The notes under the pieces were generated by a model that ran no database searches, was not told where the DNA came from, and saw nothing but the letters and a program-made list of their open reading frames with translations. 64,000 bases of DNA from contig NZ_JAQNDK010000001.1 in assembly GCF_028368935.1 (NCBI RefSeq), positions 2,232,001-2,296,000 of the forward strand, written 5' to 3'. The DNA comes from Sorangium aterium (GTDB taxonomy: Bacteria; Myxococcota_A; Polyangia; Polyangiales; Polyangiaceae). Positions 7,782 through 14,872 of this stretch are shown here, piece by piece. The first letter of the stretch is position 1. The number at the start of each line of letters is the position of its first letter. The position numbers and the translations under genes are program-made.

Positions 7782-9713
7782 ATGCTCGGAACCTCGAACC
7801 TCGCAAAATCATTCGGTGATCGGACCCTCTTCGAGGGCGTCTCGCTCAAGCTGAACGCCGGGTCCCGCTACGGCCTGGTGGGCGCGAACGGCTCGGGGAA
7901 GACCACCTTCCTGAAGATCGTGGCGGGCGACGAGCCCGCGAGCGACGGGAGCGTCAGCTTCCCGAAGGACGCCCGCGTGGGTGTGCTCCGGCAGGACCGG
8001 TTCCTCAGCGACGACCAGATCATCCTGGATCTCGCGATGATGGGTGATCGCGTCGTGTGGGAGGCGCTCGTCGAGTCGCGGCAGCTCGCGGAGGACGGCG
8101 GCGACGCCGGCCGGGTGGCCGACCTGGAGGATCGCATCCGCGCCCACGACGGGTACACGCTGGAGGCGCGCGCGAGCGCCGTCCTCGAGGGGCTCGGCAT
8201 CCCCGTGGAGGCGCACCGGAGGCCGCTCTCCACGCTCTCGGGCGGCTTCAAGCTGCGCGTGCTGCTCGCGCAGGTGCTCCTCGGCGGCGCGGACGTGCTG
8301 CTGCTCGACGAGCCCACGAACCACCTCGACATCCTCTCCATCCGCTGGCTCGAGAAGTTCCTCGCCGGCTACAAGGGCTGCGCGCTCGTCATCTCCCACG
8401 ACCAGCGCTTCCTCGACAACGTCGCCACGCACATCCTCGACGTCGACTACGAGACCATCACGCTCTACACGGGCAACTACGCCGCGTTCGTCGTCGAAAA
8501 GCAGGCGATCCGCGAGCGCAAGCAGGCCGAGATCGCCCGCGCCGAGAAGATCATCGCGGACAAGCGCGCGTTCGTGGAGCGGTTCGGCGCGAAGGCGACG
8601 AAGGCGCGCCAGGCGCAGAGCCGGCTCAAGCAGATCGAGAAGATCGAGGTCGAGGAGCTCGCCGACACGTCGCGGCGTTCACCGGTGTTCCGGTTCGCGA
8701 TCCAGAGGCCGAGCGGGCGCGACGTGCTCGAGGCGAAGGGGATCTCGAAATCGTACGGCGCGAAGCAGGTGCTGCGCGACGTCTCGCTGTCGGTGCGGCG
8801 GGGCGAGCGGGTCGCGGTGATCGGGCCGAACGGGCTCGGCAAATCGACCCTGCTCAAGATCCTCGTGGGCCGGCTCGCGGCCGACGCCGGCGGCGCGTCG
8901 TGGGGGCACGAGGCCCGCGTCGGCTACTTCGCGCAGGATCACCGCGAGCTGCTCGTCGACGGGTCGATGACGCCGCTCTCCTTCCTGTGGGCGGCGTGCC
9001 CCGACGAGTCGCCGAGCTACGTCCGCGGCCAGCTCGGCAAGGCGCTGTTCTCTGGCAACGACGTCGAGAAGAGCGTGGGCTCGCTCTCCGGCGGCGAGGC
9101 GGCGCGGCTCATCTTCTGCCGGATCATCGTCGAGCGGCCCAACGTGCTCGTGCTCGACGAGCCGACCAACCACCTCGATCTCGAGGCGATCCAGGGGCTC
9201 GTCGAGGGGCTCAAGGCGTTCGAGGGGACGGTGCTCTTCGTCTCGCACGATCGCTATTTCGTGTCCGAGCTGGCGACGCGCATCCTCGAGGTCACGCCGA
9301 GCGGGCCGCGCGATTTCCCAGGCACCTACGAGGAGTACCTGGCCGGCTGCGGCGACGATCACCTCGACGCCGACACGGTGGTGCTCAAGGCGAAGCGCGA
9401 CCACCAGAAGGCGGCCGCGCCGGCCGAGGCGGGCGGCTCCTGGGAGGAGCAGAAGCGGCGTCGCAACCGGCAGAAGGAGCTGCCCGCGCGGCGCGACAAG
9501 GTGCTCGCGTCCATCGAGGCGGCCGAGGCGCGAAAGAAGGCGATCCACGACCTCTACTGCAGCGACGGCTTCTTCGAGCGCACCGGGCAGGCCGAGATCG
9601 CGGCGCTCCAGGCCGAGGACGAGGCGCTCGGGCCGCGCATCGACGCGCTCATGGCGGAGTGGGAGCAGATCGAGCAGGAGATCGCGGAGCTCGGGGCGGT
9701 CCAGGCGCAGTGA
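7782..9713 (+). CDS. ABC-F family ATPase (ribosome-associated type)
   Basis: A 643-residue soluble protein with two ABC ATPase domains and no membrane segment. The first domain has Walker A GANGSGKTT, signature LSGGFKLR and Walker B VLLLDEPTNHLD; the second has GPNGLGKST, LSGGEAARLIF and VLVLDEPTNHLD. Between them lies a charged linker helix region (AEKIIADKRAFVERFGAKAT...QSRLKQIEKIE), the P-site-tRNA-interaction motif of the ABC-F class. The last 90 residues form a coiled coil ending EQIEQEIAELGAVQAQ. Known ABC-F proteins act on stalled or antibiotic-bound ribosomes. It stands alone between a hairpin terminator upstream and the palindrome-rich patch downstream. Confidence 0.93.
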   Translation: MLGTSNLAKSFGDRTLFEGVSLKLNAGSRYGLVGANGSGKTTFLKIVAGDEPASDGSVSFPKDARVGVLRQDRFLSDDQIILDLAMMGDRVVWEALVESRQLAEDGGDAGRVADLEDRIRAHDGYTLEARASAVLEGLGIPVEAHRRPLSTLSGGFKLRVLLAQVLLGGADVLLLDEPTNHLDILSIRWLEKFLAGYKGCALVISHDQRFLDNVATHILDVDYETITLYTGNYAAFVVEKQAIRERKQAEIARAEKIIADKRAFVERFGAKATKARQAQSRLKQIEKIEVEELADTSRRSPVFRFAIQRPSGRDVLEAKGISKSYGAKQVLRDVSLSVRRGERVAVIGPNGLGKSTLLKILVGRLAADAGGASWGHEARVGYFAQDHRELLVDGSMTPLSFLWAACPDESPSYVRGQLGKALFSGNDVEKSVGSLSGGEAARLIFCRIIVERPNVLVLDEPTNHLDLEAIQGLVEGLKAFEGTVLFVSHDRYFVSELATRILEVTPSGPRDFPGTYEEYLAGCGDDHLDADTVVLKAKRDHQKAAAPAEAGGSWEEQKRRRNRQKELPARRDKVLASIEAAEARKKAIHDLYCSDGFFERTGQAEIAALQAEDEALGPRIDALMAEWEQIEQEIAELGAVQAQ

Positions 9714-9731
9714 GGTCCTGCCGGGTTGCCC

Positions 9732-9883
9732 GGCCCCGGGAGAGGGGGTCCGCCGCGCGGCGCGGGGGCCCCGCCGAACTCGCCTGAGACGATGATCCTC
9801 CGGCTTCGCCGGAGGATCATCGTCTCAGGCTCAAACATCGGCCCATCCCCCGCGCCGCGCGGCGGACCCCCTCTCCCGGGGCC
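9732..9883. repeat. Nested palindrome 1 (two perfect inverted repeats)
   Basis: Outer arms 9732-9768 and 9847-9883 are perfect 37-bp inverted repeats. Inside them a second perfect 23-bp stem (9782-9804 with 9808-9830) closes on a TTC triloop. The element lies 18 bp after the ABC-F stop, in the gap between convergent genes. It could be a bidirectional terminator, a REP/MITE-like mobile repeat or a protein-binding site. No open frame or transposase accompanies it. Confidence 0.85.
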
Positions 9884-9915
9884 TACCGGTGCTCTGTTGA
9901 TGACCCGCTCAGCAC

Positions 9916-9979
9916 GCGGCGGCTCCCCTGGGCGACGCGAGCGGCGGCTCCCCTTGGCGACGCGAGCGGCGGCTCACCC
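9916..9979. repeat. 25-bp tandem direct repeat (2.5 copies)
   Basis: Copies at 9916-9940 and 9941-9965 differ at one base, and a 14-base partial third copy (one mismatch) runs to 9979. It links nested palindrome 1 to nested palindrome 2. The copies begin GCGGCGGCTC and end GACGCGA. No function is apparent. Confidence 0.8.
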
Positions 9980-10084
9980 GCACAGGAGACGGGCCCAGAT
10001 CGGCGTTTTCGGCGCGGAAGCGCACTCAAGTGCGCTGAGCACCGAAAACGTCGAGGTGGGCCCGTATCCGAAGCGGGTGAGCCG
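9970..10084. repeat. Nested palindrome 2 (four-tier interrupted hairpin)
   Basis: Four concentric inverted repeats fold into one long hairpin: 9970-9981 with 10073-10084 (12 bp), 9989-9997 with 10057-10065 (9 bp), 10004-10012 with 10042-10050 (9 bp), and 10019-10026 with 10029-10036 (8 bp). The outer arm ends 4 bp from the xylH stop codon at 10089. The tiers are separated by internal loops of similar size on both sides, which looks like a structured RNA or a repeat-family element rather than a simple terminator. Confidence 0.8.
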
Positions 10085-10088
10085 TCGC

Positions 10089-11189
10089 TCAGTGACTTCT
10101 TGTCTTGCGGCTGGCCATGTCGATGCCGACGGCCAGGATGAGGATGATGCCCTTGATGATCGGCTGCCAGAAGCTCTCCGTGTTCATCAGGCTCATGCCG
10201 TTGTCGAGCGAGGCCATGACGAGCGCGCCGAGCAGCGCGCCCCAGATGGTGCCCTGACCGCCGAGGAGCGACGTGCCGCCGATCACGGCGGCCGCGATCG
10301 CGTCGAGCTCCATCATCCGGCCGGCGTCCGAGGTCGCGGAGCCGACGCGGGCGGTGAGCACCACGCCCGCGATGCCCGCCATCACGCCCATCAGCGTGAA
10401 CACGGCGATGAGGTGACGATCGATGCTGATGCCGGAGTAGAAGGCCGCCTCTCGGTTGCCGCCGATCGCGTAGAGGTGCCGCCCGAACGTCGTGTGCTTC
10501 GCGAGCACCGTGAACGCGGTCGCGAGCACGAGCACGACCAGCACGGGGAACGGGACTCCCTCGTAGGAGTTCATCAGGGCGGCGAACGCGACGGAGAACA
10601 CGGCGAGCCCGATCCACGGGTAGCGCGCCGAGCCGGTCGCGCGCGCCGCCTTGTACAGCAGCCCGACGCAGAGGACGCCAGCGCCCGCCCAGCCGAGGGC
10701 GTGCGGCACGTACGCCTGGCCCACGAACAGGTAAGGACGTGCCGGCGAGATGGACACACCGCCCGTCAAGCCGAGCATGGATCCCTGGAAGATGAGCATC
10801 CCGCCGAGCGTGACGATGAAGGGGGGAATCCGCAGCCGCGCCACGAGGGTGCCCTGCACGAAGCCAAGGACGGCCCCGAGCAGGAGCGGCAGGACGAAGG
10901 CGGCCGGCAGCGGCCAGCCGAGGCTCACGTAGATCATCGCCGATGAGGCGCCGAGCAGACCGGCGAGCGCGCCCACCGAGAGATCGATCTGCCCCGAGAC
11001 GATGACCATCACCATGCCGATGGCCAGGATCGAGGTCACCGACATCTGCCGCGCGAGGAGCGTCAGGTTGCGCGGCGTCACGAACGTCCCATCCGTCGTG
11101 ATGGAGAAGGCAATCCAGATCGCGATGAGCGAGCCCACCATCGAGAGGGCGCGCCAGGGGATACGCACGCGAAGCTTGGCCTCGCTCAT
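10089..11189 (-). CDS. xylH: Xylose-type sugar ABC transporter permease
   Basis: A 366-residue inner-membrane permease of the BPD_transp_2 (ribose/xylose) family, with a short cytoplasmic N-terminus and many hydrophobic helices starting at SMVGSLIAIWIAF. Family landmarks are GMVMVIVSGQIDLSVGALAGL near residue 60, PPFIVTLGGMLIFQGS, TTFGRHLYAIGGNREAAFYSGI, and AVIGGTSLLGGQGTIWGALLG near the end. The order and length match XylH. Its ATG overlaps the xylG stop codon by three bases (ATGA at 11186-11189), so the two are translationally coupled. It would form the channel for a sugar imported with the ATPase XylG; the exact sugar is inferred from family similarity. Confidence 0.9.
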   Translation of the reverse strand: MSEAKLRVRIPWRALSMVGSLIAIWIAFSITTDGTFVTPRNLTLLARQMSVTSILAIGMVMVIVSGQIDLSVGALAGLLGASSAMIYVSLGWPLPAAFVLPLLLGAVLGFVQGTLVARLRIPPFIVTLGGMLIFQGSMLGLTGGVSISPARPYLFVGQAYVPHALGWAGAGVLCVGLLYKAARATGSARYPWIGLAVFSVAFAALMNSYEGVPFPVLVVLVLATAFTVLAKHTTFGRHLYAIGGNREAAFYSGISIDRHLIAVFTLMGVMAGIAGVVLTARVGSATSDAGRMMELDAIAAAVIGGTSLLGGQGTIWGALLGALVMASLDNGMSLMNTESFWQPIIKGIILILAVGIDMASRKTRSH

Positions 11190-12709
11190 TCCATCACCTT
11201 CCTCGTTGCAGCAGCCATCACGCGCTCCGCGGTCGCGTCCTTCCGATCGAGGCAGGCCGTCGGCCTGCCCTGGTTGAGGACCAGCACGCGGTGGCTCATG
11301 CCGAGCAGCTCCGGTAGATCGGAGGACACGAGCACCACCGCGAGCCCATCCGAAGCGAGCTTGTGGATGAGCTGGTAGATCTCCGCCTTCGCACCGACGT
11401 CGATTCCCCGGGTCGGCTCGTCGAGCAGCAGCACGCGCGGCCCCGTCATCAGCCATTTGCCGATCACGATCTTCTGCTGGTTGCCGCCCGAGAGCTGGTT
11501 CGCGAGCGCGAGCGGCCCAGACGCCTTGGTCCGGAGCGCCTTCATCTGCTCGACCGCAGTGACCTCCCGATCGGCGTGATCGAGGAAGAGCCCCTTGACG
11601 AACCGCCGCAGGGTCGCGAGCGTGATGTTGTCGAGGAGGGTCGCCTCGAGCACGAGGCCGTAGCGCTTGCGATCCTCGCTGACGAGCGCGATGCCCGCGT
11701 CGATCGCCTGCGCAGGCTCCTTGAACGGCGGCGTCGCGGGCCCGCCTCGGACCGAGATCGCGCCGGTGACGCGGCTCGTTGCAGCGCCAAATATCGTCGA
11801 GAGGAGCGCGGTGCGGCCGGCGCCCATGAGGCCGCCGACGCCCAGCACCTCGCCGGCGCGCACCTCGAAGCTCACGTCGCGCAGCACGTACCGCCCGGGG
11901 TGCCCCGCGTCCTCGACCGACCAGCCCTGGACCGACATCGCGACAGGGCCCTCCGGCGGCGGGGGGCAGGGATAGAGGTTCGTCACCTCGCGGCCGACCA
12001 TGTACGAGATGACGTTGTCGGGCGTGAGCGCGGTCCGCGGCTGGGTCGTGATCGACTTCCCGTCACGGAGGACCGTGATGCGATCGGCGATCTCGAAGAC
12101 CTCCTCGAGCCGGTGGCTGATGTAGATGCAGGAGACGCCGCGGGCGCGCAGGTCGCGGAGCAGGCCGAGCAACGTCCTCACGCCAGACTCGGTGAGCGCC
12201 GCCGTGGGCTCGTCGAGGACGAGGATCTTCGCGTCCTTGAGCAGCGCCTTCGCGATCTCGACCATCTGCTGCTGGCCGATGCCCAGCTCCTTGATCGGGC
12301 GCTCGGGATCGATGTCGAGCCCGACGCGCGCGAGCGCCTCCCGCGCCACGGCCCGCACCGCGTCCCAGTCGATGAGCCCCCCGCGGATGGGCTCGCGCCC
12401 GAGCACGAGGTTCTCGGCGACGGTGAGATCGGGCACGAGCGCGAGCTCCTGCGCGATCAGCGCGATCCGGTGCTCCTCGGCGCTGCGCATGCTGCTGAAC
12501 TGCACGACGCCGCCGTTCAAGCGGATCTCGCCGCCGTAGGTGCCTGCGGGGTAGTAGCCGCAGAGGATCTTGATGAGGGTACTCTTACCCGCGCCGTTCT
12601 CGCCGCAGAGGGCGTGAATCTCGCCTTCCTGGAGGTCGAACGAGACGCCATCGAGGGCTTTCACCCCGGGGAACTGCTTCGTGATCGATGCGAGCTCGAG
12701 GAGAGGCAT
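11186..12709 (-). CDS. xylG: Xylose-type sugar ABC transporter ATP-binding protein
   Basis: A 507-residue ATPase with two ABC domains, the layout of monosaccharide importers (XylG, RbsA, MglA). The N-terminal domain carries GENGAGKST, the signature region LGIGQQQMVEIAKAL and ILVLDEPTAALT. The C-terminal domain has a degenerate Walker A (GGLMGAGRTALLS), VSEDRKRYGLV, LSGGNQQKIVIGKWL and VLLLDEPTRGIDVGAKAEIY, all characteristic. It is the first gene of a two-gene unit with xylH. No periplasmic binding protein gene is adjacent; the next upstream gene encodes a carbohydrate-binding-like lipoprotein instead. The ATG at 12709 gives the family N-terminus MPLLELASITKQFPGVKALD. Confidence 0.92.
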   Translation of the reverse strand: MPLLELASITKQFPGVKALDGVSFDLQEGEIHALCGENGAGKSTLIKILCGYYPAGTYGGEIRLNGGVVQFSSMRSAEEHRIALIAQELALVPDLTVAENLVLGREPIRGGLIDWDAVRAVAREALARVGLDIDPERPIKELGIGQQQMVEIAKALLKDAKILVLDEPTAALTESGVRTLLGLLRDLRARGVSCIYISHRLEEVFEIADRITVLRDGKSITTQPRTALTPDNVISYMVGREVTNLYPCPPPPEGPVAMSVQGWSVEDAGHPGRYVLRDVSFEVRAGEVLGVGGLMGAGRTALLSTIFGAATSRVTGAISVRGGPATPPFKEPAQAIDAGIALVSEDRKRYGLVLEATLLDNITLATLRRFVKGLFLDHADREVTAVEQMKALRTKASGPLALANQLSGGNQQKIVIGKWLMTGPRVLLLDEPTRGIDVGAKAEIYQLIHKLASDGLAVVLVSSDLPELLGMSHRVLVLNQGRPTACLDRKDATAERVMAAATRKVME

Positions 12710-12816
12710 TGTCCTGGGCGCAAGGGGCGTCAGCGCGCGGCCACGTTCGCCTGGGAGGGGCCTGCGATGCAAGCACTTTGTTGGAAGCGCGAAGAGGAGC
12801 TGGGCGCTCGGGTCGC

Positions 12817-12857
12817 CGCGTGACGCGCGACGCGGGTCACGCGGCGCGCGTCACGCG
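12817..12857. promoter_or_regulatory. Inverted repeat with three CGCGTGAC/GTCACGCG sites upstream of xylG
   Basis: Arms 12817-12829 and 12845-12857 pair over 13 bp. The 8-mer GTCACGCG or its complement occurs three times (12817-12824, 12836-12843, 12850-12857). The site lies about 110 bp before the xylG start and 83 bp after the end of the lipoprotein gene, so it may be an operator for xylGH or a terminator for the upstream gene. Confidence 0.45.
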
Positions 12858-12939
12858 TGTTCCCTGGGAAGCGCGGGGGGCGAAGAGTGGATGAGAGCCC
12901 CCGGCGCGAGGGCTCCCGGGGCGGCCCGGGCGAGGGCGC

Positions 12940-13806
12940 TCAGTTGTAGAAGCCGAGGTCGTCGATGTAGAGGTCGAACTTGGGCGCGATGCCGATCTGG
13001 AACTGGATCGCGTAGAGCTTCGTCGCGTCGATCTGGTCGGTGCCCGCCGGATCGCCCCAGCCGCCCTGCTTCAGGTCCGCGAAGGGAATCGTGAACTGCT
13101 GCCACTCCTCGGTGACGGCGAGCGACTTTTGCCACGCGTCGCACTCCGAGCAGGAGCCGCCGGTCGGATCCGTGCCCGGATCGGAGATCAGGACGGTCAC
13201 GCTCGTGCCGGAGCCCGGGCCGAGTTTGGCCCAGAACGTGATTCCGGTGTACGCCGAGGCGTCATAGGCGGCCTTGGCCCCCTCGGGGCTGTTCAGATCG
13301 AAGCCGAAGCCAGCGCCCCACGTCTCGAAGCCCTCTCCCCACGAGCGCGCCGCGTACGTGCTCTGCGAGCGCGCCGGCTCGAGCGCCGTCATCGTGAAAG
13401 GCTCCTCCCCGGTCCCTTCCGGATCGGGCGGCGGCGTCTGCGTGGCCCCCTCTGACCCGTCATTGAAGGTGTACCAGTAACCGACCCGCCCGCCCTTGGC
13501 GAGGATGGCGTTGTCGTTGTCCTCCATGTCATCGATCATCTCGATCGTCTGAGGGCCGGCGCCCGAGCCCGTCGAGGCCGAGGTGCTCGCGGCCGTCGAG
13601 GTCGTGGTGGGATCGGTGGTCCCCGTGCTCGCCGCCGTCGTGGTCGACGGATCCACGCTGCCCGAGGAGGTGGTGCTGCCGGCGCTGCCAGCGCCCCCGC
13701 TCCCGCCGCCGCCACCATCGTCGTCGCCGCCGCACGCCGCGAACGCCGCGACAGCCAGTCCACACACCGTCAAGTTAAAGGCACGCAGGAAAATTCTAGT
13801 CTTCAT
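12940..13806 (-). CDS. Lipoprotein with carbohydrate-binding-like domain
   Basis: A 288-residue exported lipoprotein. The signal MKTRIFLRAFNLTVCGLAVA continues to a lipobox Cys in AAFAACGG, then a low-complexity Gly/Ser/Thr linker to about residue 85. The remaining 200 residues start IDDMEDNDNAI and end FDLYIDDLGFYN, with FGFDLN, YTGITFWAKLG and WQQFTIPFADL between. This is the jelly-roll pattern of CIA30/CBM11-like galactose-binding folds often seen in myxobacterial surface proteins. Position upstream of xylGH suggests a role in sugar capture, but it is not a periplasmic-binding-protein fold. A CxxC (SCSEC) could form a disulfide. Confidence 0.75.
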   Translation of the reverse strand: MKTRIFLRAFNLTVCGLAVAAFAACGGDDDGGGGGSGGAGSAGSTTSSGSVDPSTTTAASTGTTDPTTTSTAASTSASTGSGAGPQTIEMIDDMEDNDNAILAKGGRVGYWYTFNDGSEGATQTPPPDPEGTGEEPFTMTALEPARSQSTYAARSWGEGFETWGAGFGFDLNSPEGAKAAYDASAYTGITFWAKLGPGSGTSVTVLISDPGTDPTGGSCSECDAWQKSLAVTEEWQQFTIPFADLKQGGWGDPAGTDQIDATKLYAIQFQIGIAPKFDLYIDDLGFYN

Positions 13807-14138
13807 ACGTTCATATCTCCGAACCTAGGTTATGCTAATCAGCGCTCGCGCTGGGCCGGACGTCAATTGAATCAAGGAGCGTCCTGGCGCGGCGAGTATC
13901 GCCTGGAAGTTCAGGCCCTGCAACCTTCTTCTTCCTTCTCTGCAATCCGTCTTTCTCTTCGTTCGCCTTCGTTCGCCTTGGAGACGAGGCTCGCGCGAAT
14001 GTCCTTGTTGGGGCCGCTCGCGACGGCGGTGGCACGTTCGAAGCGTCGTTGAGACGTGAGCGCCTGGATCAGCGCGAGTGGCCGCCTGCTTGCAAGGCGC
14101 CTTCGCGGGCTCTCTCGGCGAGGCTCGAAGGAGGAAAG
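13807..14138. other. Divergent intergenic region, lipoprotein / SRPBCC genes
   Basis: About 330 bp without a convincing gene. It must hold promoters for both directions. Visible items are a perfect palindrome near the lipoprotein start (13822-13831) and a pyrimidine-rich stretch around 13925-13980 with a near-tandem TTCGTTCGCC. The composition is lower in GC than neighbouring coding DNA. Confidence 0.6.
13822..13831. promoter_or_regulatory. 10-bp palindrome AACCTAGGTT upstream of lipoprotein gene
   Basis: A perfect AACCTAGGTT palindrome sits 15 bp before the ATG at 13806. It is AT-richer than its surroundings and could be a regulator half-site pair or overlap the promoter. It is close to the start codon, so binding there would block transcription or translation. 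Confidence 0.3.
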
Positions 14139-14870
14139 ATGGCACGGGCGAAGGCTGGCCGGCGAGCGCGCGCCGCGGCGCAGAGGGGCGCGCAGAGCGC
14201 GGACCGGGAGCGGAGCGAAGGCGCGCCCCCGACGGAGCAGGAGAGAGCCCCGCGGAGAGAGCGGCAGAGCGCGGCGGCGCAGCGCGGGAGCTGCGCGCGG
14301 CTGCCGGGGAGGAGGGGAGTCGCGGGGCTGCTCTTGAGCCGGCTGGAGACGGCGGCATACCGCATCTACGAGCGGGTCGCCGGGCTGTCCGAGGAGCGGC
14401 CGGCGCTCGGGGTCGAGATCGCGGCGTCGGCGCTGCGGGCGTTCGGGGCCCGCGCCCCGCGGGTCGTGAGCAGCGTCACGGTGAGCCGCGCGCGGGCGGC
14501 GGTCCTGAACGCGCTGCAGGACGCGGCGGGCGTGAGGCGCCTCCTGCCGAGCATCGGGCGCGTGGAGGCCGGCGCGAAGAGGCAGGCCTCCACGATCCGG
14601 GCGGCCGGCGCGGGTGGCCCGGAGCGCACGCCGGCAGGCGTCGTTTCGCTCGCGACCGCGCCGGGCGACGGGGGCACGGAGATCAAGGTGGTGCTGCCCG
14701 GCGCGCGGCCGAGAGGGCGGCTCGCGCGCGCGGCGGGAGAGCTGCTCGCGGAGCTGCCCAGGCGGCAGCTGCGGGGCGAGCTGCGGCGGCTGAGGCAATG
14801 GATCGAGATCGGCGAGATCCCGACGACGGCGGGGCAGCCGTCCGGCCGGACAGACCGTGAGGGGGAGTGA
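14139..14870 (+). CDS. SRPBCC (START-like) family protein
   Basis: A 243-residue protein. The first 60 residues are Arg/Ala-rich and disordered-looking; the rest carries a hydrophobic helix-like stretch and a partial START/Bet v1-like segment. The C-terminus LRRLRQWIEIGEIPTT followed by G-Q-P-S-G-R is the hallmark of the SRPBCC proteins that are typically encoded next to zinc-dependent alcohol dehydrogenases, as here. A strong ribosome-binding site GGAGG occurs just before the ATG at 14139, which decides the start over an upstream in-frame start at 14049. It ends two bases before the dehydrogenase start, so both form one operon. Biochemical role is unknown; lipid or cofactor binding is the family guess. 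Confidence 0.7.
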   Translation: MARAKAGRRARAAAQRGAQSADRERSEGAPPTEQERAPRRERQSAAAQRGSCARLPGRRGVAGLLLSRLETAAYRIYERVAGLSEERPALGVEIAASALRAFGARAPRVVSSVTVSRARAAVLNALQDAAGVRRLLPSIGRVEAGAKRQASTIRAAGAGGPERTPAGVVSLATAPGDGGTEIKVVLPGARPRGRLARAAGELLAELPRRQLRGELRRLRQWIEIGEIPTTAGQPSGRTDREGE

Positions 14871-14872
14871 CC

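Noticed and set aside
5647-7812. Long antisense open frame opposite the FG-GAP gene
   Set aside because: The plus-strand frame has FG-GAP-like loops and CARDB repeats and fits codon bias; the antisense product is low-complexity.
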